Numbered from the stretch's first letter, positions 34,478-47,000 are shown. The stretch: DNA of 60,469 bases from Saprospiraceae bacterium (GCA_020631355.1 JAHDHL010000028.1:1-60469); one strand, 5' to 3'. A program made the numbers and translations. Notes: generated from the letters alone by a model not told the origin.

Positions 34478-34485
34478 TACCTTTG
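34478..34485 (+). promoter_or_regulatory. -7 box TACCTTTG for the subtilisin-like gene
   Basis: TACCTTTG matches TAnnTTTG and lies 27 bases before the protease start codon. A T-rich tract around 34446-34452 could serve as a weak upstream element. Confidence 0.6.
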
Positions 34486-34511
34486 ATACATACCATACTA
34501 ATCAATATTAC

Positions 34512-36167
34512 ATGTATCGTTCTTTATTTTGTAGTGCTTTTCTACTACTCTTTTCCCTAATCTCCTTAGCACAACGTAGCCCTACCCTATTCGTTGTGGA
34601 ATTGACAGACAAGCACGCTTCTCCATACAGTATACACGAACCTTGGGAATTCCTTTCTGCCAGATCCATTGAAAGGAGAAAAACTGCCGGAATTGCCATT
34701 ACGGAATCAGACTTACCCGTCAATGAGCATTATGAACTAATGGTCGAGCAAACGGGAGTCAAGGTAAAACATCGTTCCAAATGGATGAACTCCCTTCTGG
34801 TCATAGCCAATGAGGAACAAATGGGTCTTGTCAATGAATTGGATTGTGTCTCATCCACATTCCCGGTAGGATTCCAAAGAGAAAAAAAATCAAGTGTACC
34901 TCCAGAGGCCACCCCCTCAAAGGAGTACGACCAACTGGATAATCGGTATGGATATGCTGCGAATCAGATTACGATGCTTCAAGGGCATATCTTACACCTA
35001 CTTGGTCATGAGGGACAGGATAAATGGGTCGGTGTATTGGATGGTGGCTTTGTCAATGTGGATGTTTCGCATTTCTTTGACAGTCTGAGGGTCCAAGGCA
35101 GGTTACTGCCTTGTAAGGACATCGTATTTGCTGATGACTATGCTTATGAGGACACGGGCCATGGTACACAGGTACTTTCCACTATGGGAGCCAACCTACC
35201 CGGACTGATGGTAGGTACGGCTCCGGAGGCCACATATATTTGTATCAAGACGGAGGAAATCGGAGCTGAGAATCCCGTAGAGGAAGAATACTGGATTGTA
35301 GGTTTGGAATATGCAGATAGTTTGGGCGTGGACGTTATCAATTCATCCTTAGGATATACGACTTTCGACCTTAGGGAACTCAATCACAAGAAACCCATGC
35401 TTGATGGTCAGACTTATCGTGCCTCCCGAGCTGCGGATATTGCAGCATCCAAAGGCATGCTTATTTTCAATAGTGCGGGAAATGAGGGGGGTGGTTCCTG
35501 GAAAAAAATGGGTGTTCCCGCTGATGCACATGATATCATTGCCGTTGGGGCTGTGGATGCAAGGGAAAGAAAAGCTAAGTTCAGTTCCTTTGGTCCTACT
35601 GCGGATGGAAGAATCAAACCGGACCTTTCTGCCATGGGGAAGCGGACTGCCGTAGCAAGTCTTGGTGGATACAAGGTCAATGCATCCAATGGAACCTCTT
35701 TCTCGTCGCCTGTATTGGCAGGGATGGGAACCTCACTCTGGTCTGCTTTTCCCGATAGGAGCTGGGAAGAAATCAAGGATGCGTTGGTACAAAGTGGTGA
35801 TGATTATTGGGCTCCTGATACCTTGCTGGGATATGGTATTCCTGACATGACCTTGGCTTATGCACAATTGAGTGGCATCCCCCATTACCACGCTTCCGAA
35901 AGCAATACGAGATTATTCAAAACAGATAACGGTTATCAGGTCCTTTTCAAGAAAGGAGCCCAAGTCAACAGTTATGAGATTAAGAATAGCTTAGGTGAGA
36001 CCATCAAAAGTGATGTACAAAGAAGTAATCTATTGGTCGGTACCATAGATATTGAGATACCTGATGACATTCCCTCGGGTGTCTATCATGCCATTATTCA
36101 ATCAGGAGATTTCCAGTATAGATTACACTTGGTACATGATGGTAATTTACCTATCCACCAACCCTAA
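34512..36167 (+). CDS. Secreted subtilisin-like (S8) serine protease
   Basis: This 551-aa protein has a signal peptide cut near SLAQ, an N-terminal propeptide-like region (about 20-165) and an S8 peptidase domain with the full catalytic triad: Asp177 in VLDGGF, His217 in GHGTQV and Ser396 in NGTSFSSPVLAG. The oxyanion motif lies in FNSAGNEGGG. The C-terminal 90 residues are beta-rich and end in SGVYHAIIQSGDFQYRLHLV, which resembles a T9SS type A sorting domain. It would thus be secreted to or through the outer membrane. It is divergent from the peptide/GLPGLI/receptor group. It might process the peptide or another exported product, which is inference. Confidence 0.92.
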   Translation: MYRSLFCSAFLLLFSLISLAQRSPTLFVVELTDKHASPYSIHEPWEFLSARSIERRKTAGIAITESDLPVNEHYELMVEQTGVKVKHRSKWMNSLLVIANEEQMGLVNELDCVSSTFPVGFQREKKSSVPPEATPSKEYDQLDNRYGYAANQITMLQGHILHLLGHEGQDKWVGVLDGGFVNVDVSHFFDSLRVQGRLLPCKDIVFADDYAYEDTGHGTQVLSTMGANLPGLMVGTAPEATYICIKTEEIGAENPVEEEYWIVGLEYADSLGVDVINSSLGYTTFDLRELNHKKPMLDGQTYRASRAADIAASKGMLIFNSAGNEGGGSWKKMGVPADAHDIIAVGAVDARERKAKFSSFGPTADGRIKPDLSAMGKRTAVASLGGYKVNASNGTSFSSPVLAGMGTSLWSAFPDRSWEEIKDALVQSGDDYWAPDTLLGYGIPDMTLAYAQLSGIPHYHASESNTRLFKTDNGYQVLFKKGAQVNSYEIKNSLGETIKSDVQRSNLLVGTIDIEIPDDIPSGVYHAIIQSGDFQYRLHLVHDGNLPIHQP

Positions 36168-36401
36168 TTCCCACGAGATGGCATGATACGCCCACTCTTT
36201 ACATCTTCTTATATAATGGACAATGGCCCTATCAGAAAGATTAGGGTAATCATTCATGATGAGGGGTTGGTATGTTTCCCATGATTCAATGGCCCTTGGA
36301 TGTTTATCATTGTGAATACTCGTTTGGGAATTTCTGATGAATACATAGGAATGAGGTTTCCTATTCAGCAATCCAAGGACAATTTTCGTTAGTACGGACA
36401 T
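36147..36401 (-). CDS. Possible small ORF, 84 aa
   Basis: This frame encodes 84 residues, starting MSVLTKIVLG, and overlaps the 3' end of the protease gene by 21 bases on the opposite strand. It has normal amino-acid composition with several aromatic residues but no recognised domain, signal peptide or clear promoter. It lies just downstream of the PorP/SprF terminator. It may be a real small gene, a gene remnant or a chance frame. Confidence 0.3.
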   Translation of the reverse strand: MSVLTKIVLGLLNRKPHSYVFIRNSQTSIHNDKHPRAIESWETYQPLIMNDYPNLSDRAIVHYIRRCKEWAYHAISWELGLVDR

Positions 36402-36429
36402 CCATTATATTATCAATTCGTACCCAAAA

Positions 36430-36467
36430 GCAAAGCGGCTCTTTCCAAATGGAAAGAGCCGCTTTGC
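36430..36467 (-). terminator. Terminator after the PorP/SprF-like gene
   Basis: A perfect 17-base stem starting GCAAAGCGGCTCTTTCC closes a four-base loop. On the minus strand it is followed by TTTTGGG. It lies 24 bases after the PorP/SprF-like stop codon. Confidence 0.88.
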
Positions 36468-36490
36468 GATTTCATATATTACTAACGTTA

Positions 36491-37498
36491 TTAGAAATAA
36501 CGAGGTGTAACAATTTTCTTTTCCTCATAAGAGAAGTCATAACCCAACATTACATCAAATGACCCTTGGGCGAATTGTTGCAACTTGGTCAAGGTATAAT
36601 CATAGGAAACACCGATTCTCAAACCGTTCTTCAAGTAGTAAGCGGCCCAGATATCAGCAGAATCCATAGAACTTTTTCCATTGAAAGCCTCGAAAGCACC
36701 TCTGACAGAAGCACCGACCCAGAATGTATCAAAGAACAAAACGGAAGCATCCACATCAAACTCAGTTGGAGCACCTGTATAGTTCAAAGCATCAGAATTA
36801 CTGAACTCACCAAACAAACCTACATTCTTGATCAACAATGAGGGCTTGAACTTGATTGATGAACTAATTGGCACCATACCACCAGCCATGAAGTAGTAAT
36901 GACGGTATTGCATTGCCCATCTGGCTGTATTGGCATTGTCCCTTAGGTCATTGTTCAATACATGAGGTACGGAAGCACCTACATAGAAATGCTTGGTGTA
37001 GTAATAAAGTCCTACCCCAAAATTAGGCAACCACTTGTTCGGTGTCATGTCGAAGAAAGCATCATCACTGAATTCCCTAATGTCCAACTGATTGAAGTCG
37101 GCACGGTAATTCATGATACCCCCTTGGATGGCAACTGAAAGTTTACCACCAATATTATCCCCTAGAGGAATATGGTAAGCATATGCCAAATTCAAGGTAG
37201 TGGAACCCGTAGGACCAATCTTGTCATTGACAAGACTCAATCCGAGACCAATCCTGTTATTGGCAATAGGAGTATGGATAGTGAATGTCTGGCTCTCAGG
37301 AGCGCCTTCAATTCCCCACCATTGGTTACGATACACGGCATTGATAGACATGAATTCGTAACTACCTGCATATGCAGGATTGTAGCTTAATTGATTAAAC
37401 ATGTACTTGGTGAACATCGCATCCTGCTGGGCAGAAAGGGTGTTCGTAAGAGCAGCGATACCAAATATCGCAATTAAAGTAATGTATAATTTCCTCAT
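36491..37498 (-). CDS. PorP/SprF family T9SS-associated outer-membrane protein
   Basis: This protein has a signal peptide cut near LSAQ and the PorP/SprF family pattern: QQDAMFTKYMFNQLSYNPAYAGS, NQWWGIEGAPESQTF, GLGLSLVNDKIGPTG, then alternating strands of an outer-membrane barrel ending in MLGYDFSYEEKK. I start at the ATG at 37498 (335 aa), directly before KLYITLIAIFGI; a further 19 upstream codons are open but lack signal-peptide character. In F. johnsoniae, SprF is needed to export the adhesin SprB. This gene directly follows a giant SprB-like adhesin gene here, so it is probably its dedicated partner. It has its own -7 box and a strong terminator. Confidence 0.93.
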   Translation of the reverse strand: MRKLYITLIAIFGIAALTNTLSAQQDAMFTKYMFNQLSYNPAYAGSYEFMSINAVYRNQWWGIEGAPESQTFTIHTPIANNRIGLGLSLVNDKIGPTGSTTLNLAYAYHIPLGDNIGGKLSVAIQGGIMNYRADFNQLDIREFSDDAFFDMTPNKWLPNFGVGLYYYTKHFYVGASVPHVLNNDLRDNANTARWAMQYRHYYFMAGGMVPISSSIKFKPSLLIKNVGLFGEFSNSDALNYTGAPTEFDVDASVLFFDTFWVGASVRGAFEAFNGKSSMDSADIWAAYYLKNGLRIGVSYDYTLTKLQQFAQGSFDVMLGYDFSYEEKKIVTPRYF

Positions 37499-37678
37499 AA
37501 TAGGATAATTTAACGCTTTAAAAAGTGTTTGTTTTGTTCTAGTAAATGTCAACACTAAATCGGGGAGGAAATATAGAAGCTTTATAGTACCTCTAATATA
37601 TTAAAACCTCTGATTCACAGTGGTATAAGTCTCCCGATTTAACATATCAGAATAGTTGATTATCTGATACATATTAGA

Positions 37679-37686
37679 CAAATCTA
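37679..37686 (-). promoter_or_regulatory. -7 box TAGATTTG for the PorP/SprF-like gene
   Basis: The minus strand reads TAGATTTG, matching TAnnTTTG. It lies about 180 bases before the start codon and downstream of the adhesin terminator, so the partner gene can be expressed separately. Confidence 0.5.
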
Positions 37687-37716
37687 TAATCGTGCCGAAA
37701 CTTAATAAAAGGATTG

Positions 37717-37742
37717 GGGACCCACGTTTTAACGCAGGTCCC
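37717..37742 (-). terminator. Probable terminator after the giant adhesin gene
   Basis: GGGACC pairs with GGTCCC, with an inner GCGTT/AACG-type extension and one mismatch. On the minus strand it is followed by CCAATCCTTTTATT. It lies 21 bases after the adhesin stop codon. Confidence 0.65.
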
Positions 37743-37762
37743 TTTCCTTTCATATTCAATTA

Positions 37763-38058
37763 TTATCTATGGATTTGAACGTATCCGTCAACCTTTCGGG
37801 TGACTTCCTGACCGTTATCATCCGTTGTCTTATAGCTCAATACATAGAAGTAAGTTCCATCTGGTAATGGACTACCATTCCAAGTACCATCCCAATCGTT
37901 CTGATAATCATCTACCAAGAATACTTGGTTACCCCAACGGTTGAAGATACACAGGTTATTCTCCCTGAAGTTCTCCAGACCTTCGACGAAGAATGTCTCA
38001 TTGACACCATCACCGTTTGGTGAGAATCCGTTGAATACGATGATTTCATCACAACGTA
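37763..38058 (-). other. T9SS type B (gliding-motility) C-terminal domain
   Basis: The last 98 residues contain IIVFNGFSPNGDGVNETF, the central NLCIFNRWGNQVF, WDGTWNGSPLPDGTYFYVL and a final Lys/Arg-bearing strand. This pattern is that of the CHU_C/gliding-motility-associated domain that directs export by the T9SS. Confidence 0.93.
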
Positions 38059-41000
38059 CATTGACGAATACCGTAGCTGTATCACAACCCACCGAGTTAC
38101 AGATGAAGTATGTGAAGCTATCCACATCGTCGCAGAAGTCCATATTCGGTGTGTAGACCACATTGCTGTCCATATCGAATGTTACGGTACCATTAGCCGG
38201 TGGCATCATGATTTCGAACATTGTCTGAGGACATTCAATCTCATTCGGGAATGTATCATTCACAAGGACATTGTAGGTAACATCCAAGTTCAATACTGCC
38301 CCAATGGTATCGTTCACAGCATCCGGTGCCATACAACTCGACATAACATCTATGATCAATATCGTTGTATCGCAGACTCCCAATGTCGTATCACATACAA
38401 TCATACAAGCTGTATCCACTCCGATATCTATACCTGTTATATCCACCATGGCAGGGTTCGTAGCAAAGTTATCAACTATTGCGTTCTCACCTGTCAGACT
38501 ATCACACTCGTTGAAGATGGTATCCTGACTTGGGACACATGTTGAATCCACTGTCAACAATTGAGGTAATGTCTCACCTACATCAACAGTGATGAACAAT
38601 GTATCATTGAAGACACATACTGTATCCGGTATAACAGTTACGAAGAATGTCGTCGTATCACAAACCATATTGGTCGTATCACACATTACGATACAGAACG
38701 TATCCACTCCTATCGAATCACCGGAGAACGTTACAGTTCCACCAATCATCGGTATGGAATCCAGGACAGCGATGCTTGCATTACCATCAGATAAGCTATC
38801 ACACTCATTGAACAATGTATCAACCTGAGCGATACATCCGTCAAGGATAGCTGTAATATCATATTGGATGAAGTTACCCTCGATGATTTCTAACGGTATG
38901 GTATCCGTACAAACTACCTGATCCACAACTACCTTGATGCAAGTCGTATCCGTCAAGCCTAGGCTATCCGTTACAACCACACAGATAGAATCTGTACCCG
39001 GCGTCAATCCTTCATATACAAGACACAGGTCACCCTCATCATTGTATGTGAATTCTACATTATCCACAGATGCAGTATCCAAGTACTCGATGCTTGTAAT
39101 AGCACCTGGCAACTGGATGGCATCCACTAGGCAGAATGAATCTATCTCACTTACCTGGATGGTATCACATACCACCTCAGTTGGAGTACAGAATACATTC
39201 ACCTGAAGTGTATCCGAACAACCTGTAATCGTATCCGTGATGATTACCTCGTGCTCTCCTACAGTGAATTCAAGTAGTGTACCATTAGCAACCAACAGTT
39301 CGTTAAGGCTAGCAGTACCCTCATCACCGGTCAAGTCCTGAGTTACCATGATATCTCCGTAAGCATCAGCTGTGCTTCCACCGATAATCAATAATAGTTC
39401 CTCATCCAATGTCCAGTCTCCGCCAGGATTCCAAACATTCATACTATCCACAAGTTCTTGCATTGTTGTAAATGCACCCATGAATGAGGCTTCATTCACC
39501 ACCCAAGATTCTAATGTGTATGGTCCCACGTTTCCTTGGAATGGGAACGTGAAGTAACTGTAAGTGAATGCTGTATCGAATTCACATCCAGCGAAGCCAC
39601 CGTCATATAGACTATCATTATCCATGATGGTGTAGTTCAGGATATCATCCAATCCGATGGATACACACAATTCGGCCGCAGCCATACATGATGTATCATT
39701 ATGTACCTGTAGGTTCATCGTATCCATTGCGAACAATGGTTCACACTCAGGAATTACATTCAGGATATAGATAATCGTATCCGTCTCACCAGTCAAGGTA
39801 TCCACAAGTACGATACATGCCGTATCCGCTGATCCTACAACATCACCAGAGAATGTGATTTCCTGATTAGGCACATCAATCGTATCGATTGAAGCGAATG
39901 TACCGGACAATGCAGGACAATCATTGAAGATGGTGTCGATGTTCATCAAACATCCACTATCAGATACTGTCTCTACAAGTAGTGTATTCACAGGAATGAA
40001 CAATTCTATCGTATCCGTCACACAATCACTAGGAATTACATTCAGGATATAAATAGTCGTATCCGTCTCACCAGTCAAGGTATCCACAAGTACGATACAT
40101 GCCGTATCCGCTGATCCCACTGCCTCACCGAAGAATGTTACTTCTTGTGTAGCGATGTTCAGATCAATTACCGAAGCAAATGTACCTGAAGCATCAGGAC
40201 AGTAGTTGAACATTGTGTCTACATTATCAAGACAATCAAAGTCATCCACAAATTCTACCAAGGTAGTATTCACTGGGAATGTCAATTCAATCGTATCAAT
40301 TCCACAATCACTTGGTATCACATCGATGATGTAGATTGTCGTATCAGCCTCACCTGTTACCGTATTCTCAACTACGATACATGCCGTATCGAATGCTCCT
40401 ACAGCAATCGGATCCATGATTACTGATAATCCATCTACGTCAACTGTAACATCAGCATATGTACCTGAAGCGTCAGGACAGTAGTTATAGATTGTATCAG
40501 GATCAGTTACACAAGTTATAGCTCCAACCATCTCAACCGTAGGTGCATCACCAAGCATCAATGTCTGGAACAATGTATCAGGAGTACCACATGGTTCTAC
40601 ATCCACCACAATGATGGTCGTATCGCATGTCATACCTTCGCAAACTACGATACAAGCCGTATCAGATGCTCCTACAGCGATTGTATTCACATCAACCGTG
40701 TAGTTGTTCTCATCTATGATGAAGTCTACAAAGTTTCCTGAAGCAGCATCACAGAAGTTGAAGATGGTATCAGGCTCCATGATACAAGAATCAGCAGCTA
40801 CATCAACTGGAGTTGGGAATGATTCACCTAACTCAACAGAGAAGAACAAGGTATCAGTCGTACAATCTACAGGAGGTATAACTTCAACCACGATTATTGT
40901 GGTATCACAAATTCCTACTGAATTATCACAAACTACGATACAAGCCGTATCAGATGCACCTGGTGCGATTGGAGTTACCTCCACTTCGAAGTTGGCATCA

Positions 41001-44000
41001 TCCAATTCGAATCCAGCAATGGTACCTGAATTAGCAGGACAGTAGTTATAGATTGTATCAATATTCAATGTATCGAAGCAGATATCTCCAGTTACATCGA
41101 TCAATTGAGGAGCATCCGTCAACTGCATAGTTAAGAATAATGTATCAATCGTACAGTCAACTGTATCTGGTTCCTCGATGATGTTCACGAAGATACATAG
41201 TGTATCCATCGGATCATTCGGGTTCGCTGTGGAAGCGTAGATACAGAAGAAGTCAACTCCAGTTCCGACCTGAGAGCCGTCAGATGTATATTCCACACAA
41301 CCTGTATTCGGATCTAATTCCCAAGTACCACCGCTACCGTTACCTCCATCAGTTGTTACGATAACATTGTCATCCAATGAGAAGCTGTTCGCAATGATTT
41401 CCAATTCAGGAGCAGTGAAACATGTCGTTTCGGAACCATTCAACAATACGTTGATTGTGATGGTATCAGCTGAGATATCACATCCGATATCCGTAGTCTG
41501 AATCACTTGTACAGGACAACCCGTACTCAAGTCAGTCACAACCACTTCGTGGTCACCCGGAGGTACACATACTGCAGAACCAGTAGCTACTACAATCGTG
41601 TTGAATCCGATTTCAGAGAATGAATTCAGACCTGCCAAGTTGGTTACTTCCATCACACTGTAAGTAGAATTGGTATTACCACCCACGATGATGAATGCAT
41701 CCTCATTGATTGTCCAGTTACCTAGAGGATCGAATTGGTTCATCAATGCTGCCAATTCCTGAGGATTATTGAAGTTACCATTATAAGTGGTACCATTCAC
41801 AGTCCATGAATCCAATTGGTAAGGACCTTGGTCACCCATACCCAACAATGTGAAGTAAGTGTAAGCATACATCGTATCGAACTCACAACCTACGAAATCA
41901 GTCGCATCAACAGTGTTACCATCCAATGTTACCGTATAGTTCTGGATGCTATCGAACATCACATCGATACAAACCGGAGTACAATCCTCACAAGTCTGAG
42001 TCTCTACGATTTCCGGATCGATTGGATCACATGGGTCAGTAATCGTGATGATTACAGTCCAAGCATCCTGGAATCCATTACCCTCGGCAAATATCGTGAT
42101 GGTATCCACGAACATACCGATTGTATTGCCTGCAGTGTAGTCGATACATCCATTTGCATCGAAGTACATCCAAGTACCGAATGCACTTGAACCGGATACA
42201 TCCTCAGGAGCAATCGTGTAGTCAACATTGTTACCCAATTCAGGAGCAAGTCCAACGAAGCACAACTGACCTGTTGACTCATTCACTTCAACTGATACGA
42301 ATGTTGTATCGAATTCGATTTCCACACATTCAGGAGCAGGTATTACTTCGATTACTTCAGTAGGACAAACGTCACTTACACTCAAGTCGAAGATTTCGAT
42401 GGTATGAGCACCTGGCTCAACACACAATCCTGATCCCATTGCAATCACACCTTGGTTGAATCCGATTTCAGAGAATGAATTCAGACCTGCCAAGTTTTGT
42501 ACTTGCATTACACCATAGTTCACACCTTGCTGACCACCAACTATCAAGTAGCTATCTGCCATTAGCATCCAGTTACCATCAGGGTCATTGGTATTCATGA
42601 TGTTCACCAGACCTTGAGGATCATTGAATGAACCAGTGTACATATCGCCACCTACTGTCCAAGACAATAATTCATAAGGTCCTTGATCACCCATACCCAA
42701 CAATGTGAAGTAAGTGTAGGCAATCACAGTATCGTAATCACAACCCAAGAAGTCACCGGCAGGAACTACCTGATCATCCAGGGTAATCATATAATCATTG
42801 ATATTATCCATTGGAATATCCAAGCATACAGGAGTACAATCCGTACAGCTTTCGCCTTGGACAGTCGTTGTTGCAGGATCGAAGCATGGGTCAGTAATCG
42901 AGATGATTACCACATGCGTATCTGTCATTCCAAACTCATTGGTTGCAATGATGACGATTGTGTCAACAAATTCACCAGTGTTATTGAATGCAGTATAATC
43001 CAATTCACCTGTTACAGGATCCAATGTATAAGTACCGAATGGAGTAGATCCGGTTGTTCCACCGTTCTCCAATTCGTAGGTAACAGCACCAGCCAATTCA
43101 TTACCAGAGAATATGATATCCTCAATTGTACCACCAGCTTCTACTGAAACCAATGTCGTATCCGGTGTGAATACCACCATTCCGTCAGTGATGGAAACGA
43201 TGACAACATGCGTATCCGTTTCACCCAAGTCATTGGTAGCAACGATGACGATGGTGTCAACGAATGAACCAATGTTATCGAATGCGGTGTAATCCAGTTC
43301 ACCAGTATTCGGATCCAATACATAAGAACCGAATGTACTTGTACCAGTAGTTCCACCAGTTTCCAATTCGTAAGTCACCGTACCTGTCAACTCATTGCCA
43401 GAGAATGGAATATCCGTCAATGTCATATCAGTTGGTACACTCACAAATGATGTATCCGGTGTAATCTCAATCATTCCATCAGTAATGGAGATGATAATTA
43501 CATGCATATCCATCATACCCATTTCATTGATAGCATTCACGATGATGGTATCAACAAATGAGCCTGTGGTATTGAATGATGTGTACGTTACTTCACCTGT
43601 GAATGTATTCAGGTTATAAGTACCGAACATGGATGTGCCTGATGTGGTACCATTCTCCAGGATATAACCAATATTACCTGTCAACATATTACCTGCGAAT
43701 GGAATCACCGTATTTGGTGTATTCACTGGCACAGTAACAAAGGTTGTATCAGGCATGATTTCCATCGTATCATCAATAATGGATACGATAACATATGATG
43801 TATCCATCACACCCAAGTTATCCGTACCTACGATTATGATCGTATCGACGAATGAACCAAGGTTACCGAATGCTGTGTAATCCACATCACCTGTATTCGG
43901 ATCTACTTCATAAGTACCGAATGTACTTGTACCAGTAGTTCCACCAGTCTCCAATTCGTAAGTGACCGTACCTGTCAATTCATTGCCTTGGAATGGAATG

Positions 44001-47000
44001 TTGGTTTCCATTTCATTAGCAGGAATCATTACGAAGATGGTATCCGGTGTCAACTCGCCACATACAGCAGGTAGGATTTCCAATCCTGTTGCAACAGCCT
44101 CACAGCCGTTACCATCAGTTACAGTCACTGTATAAACATCAGCTACTGCGTTCACCAAGTTAGGTGCAGTGGATCCATCTGACCACAAGTAAGTGTAACT
44201 ACCTGAACCACCCGTTACATTCGTAACGATGTTTCCATTGGTAACAACATTATTATCGTCACAAGAAGCATCTGTGATTTCGATTTCGACATCGATAATC
44301 TCAGGTGCTACAACATCCACACATTCCTGACCTGCGATACAACCGTCAGTATCCATTACTACGATACAGTAATTTCCGATTCCCAATTGACCATTGGTCA
44401 CCTCATTACCATCCGCATCAACAATCATGGAAGTGAATGCCAATGGAGATACGGTAAAGTCGATGTTAGCATCTTCCTCACCGATACAGCTAATCATTGG
44501 TACACTTGTCAATGTGATGGTAGCTTCTACTGCTACATCATCATTCAAGATTGCCGTTTCGATAGTTTCACAACCTGTATCCAAATCAGTAACTGTTACC
44601 TGGTATGTTCCAGCAGCAAGACCAGTAGCCGTAGCTGTAGTCTGAGTTGCGGCATCATCCCATACATAACTATAGTTACCTGAACCGTTATTTACAGTAG
44701 CAGTCAATGAACCGTCAGCCTCACCACATGTAGGATCCACAGATGAGATATCCACAGTCAATGGACTTTCAGATGTTACTTCGTAAGTGTAAACATTGAT
44801 ACAAGATGGATCAGCACCATCCACTACAGTTACTTGGTACATACCTGCTGGTACACCAGACAATACAGGACCTGTATCATCATTCGACCAAGTATAACCA
44901 AATGTTGTAGGCTCAAGTGAGATGGAACCATCAGCATCACTACAAGTAGCTGGTGTGATGACTACATCCGTTACTTCAGGACCTTCTGTGCTTCCTACTG
45001 TAACTGTGGTTTCAACCACACACAATCCAGAAGCAACATCAGCGATAGCTACGATGTATGTACCTGCAGCCAAGCCAGTCTGTGCATTACCCACAAGGCC
45101 ATTATCCCATACGAATGTATAGTCCGCCTCATCCTGTACAAGTGAGATGGTTACAGCACCATTCGGAGTAGGAGTATCACAATTGTCATCAACAATTACG
45201 ATGTTCTCCACTTCAGGATTCGTACAATCCACAGGACATGTTCCATCCCCTACTTCAAGATTCGTAGCAGTTGATGTACAGTTATTCGCATCAGAAACAA
45301 CCAATTCGTAAATACCATCAGCCAAACCACTGATATCCTCATCATTGGATGTGAATCCATCAGGACCCGTCCAAGCGTAGGAGTAAGGCGCAGTACCACC
45401 CGTAACAGTGATGTCTATCGCACCTGGGTTGACTACACCAGCCACACACATCTCATCAGTAATCTCAACATCAATATCAATCATTACTGGTTCGATAACT
45501 TCGAAGCAATTCTGACCAGCCAAACAACCATCAGCATCAGTAGCCAATAGGCAGTAAGTACCAACAGCCAATTCACCGTTGTTCACTTCTTCGTCAGTTG
45601 CGGAATTCACAATTGTAATGATATAACCAGTAGCAGGATTCACTGTAAAGTCAACCATACCATCAGTAGAACCGATACAACTTACCTCAACTGGTTCGTT
45701 ATTGATTGTGATGGTAGCAGGAGTAGTAACATTATCTAGGATAGTTACTGATTCTACTATTTCACAACCTGAATCCGTATCCGTAACAGTTACTTGATAA
45801 GCACCAGAGAACAATCCTGTCTGAGTAGCACCAGTTGCTGGTATATTCCACTCATAAGTATAGTTTCCGGAACCGTTGATTGCGTTAGCTGTTACTTCAC
45901 CATCAGCCACACCACATGTAGCATTCACAGTTGTGAATTCTACTTCTAATGGGTTAGTTGATGGGACTTCGATATTAACCACATTCGGACAATCCAGAAC
46001 AGCAGGATCGAATACAGTTACTTGATAGTTGCCAGCAGCCAAGCCGGTAACTGTCTGTGTATTGTCACCTGTACTCCATTCGTATAGGAATCCATCATCA
46101 GCCATCGTTACCATACCATCTGCATCATCGCAGGTAGCAGGAGTGATCACAGGCTCACCTGGAGTAGGACCATCCGTATTACCAATCACAACGATGATTT
46201 CTGCAGTACAGTCACCTGTCATGATATCGGTAATCGTTACGTTATAAGCACCTGCGCTCAATCCGTTCTGAGTGGAACCGTTTGGTAATCCATCAGACCA
46301 TGCGAATGTGTACATGTTCTCATCCTGAACCAAGCTTATGCTTGCGGAACCATTATCCTCTCCACATGTTGCATCAACCTCTACCAGGTTATCAACGATA
46401 GGATCGGTACATGGAGCCGGAGGACAATCAGCATTACCTACAACCAATCCGGTAACAACTGCCACACAACCGTTGGCATCCGTTACAGTCAAGTCATAAG
46501 TACCATCATTCACAACTTCCAGGTCTTCATCCTGGTCATTATTAGACCATAGATAAGAGTAAGGAGCAGTACCGCCAGTGGTAGTGGTCATGATAGAACC
46601 AGCTACTAGGAAGTTATCCGCATCACAGGACTCATCTACGATTTCAACATCTATGTCAATCAATGCAGGTTCTTCCACATTGAAGCATTCCTCACCTGCC
46701 AAACATCCGTCAGCATCGGTAGCAACGATACAGTAAGTACCTACAGTCAATGTTCCATTGGTTACTACATTGCCTTCGTTATCGAAGATTTCAGTAGTGA
46801 TGCCAGCATTTGGATTGGTAGTGAAGATAACCGTACCGTTATCATCACCTACACATGCCAACATTACAGGAGCATTCGTAATCGTAATCGCCACAGGATT
46901 ATCAACAGCATCTGTCAATACGATGGATTCAACGATTTCACATCCATCACTATCTACAGCAGTTACTTGGTAAGTACCAGAAGTCAATCCGTCAATGGTT

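Noticed and set aside
41816-42190. Plus-strand open frames inside the giant gene
   Set aside because: They are shadows of the highly repetitive minus-strand coding sequence and carry no domain or promoter.
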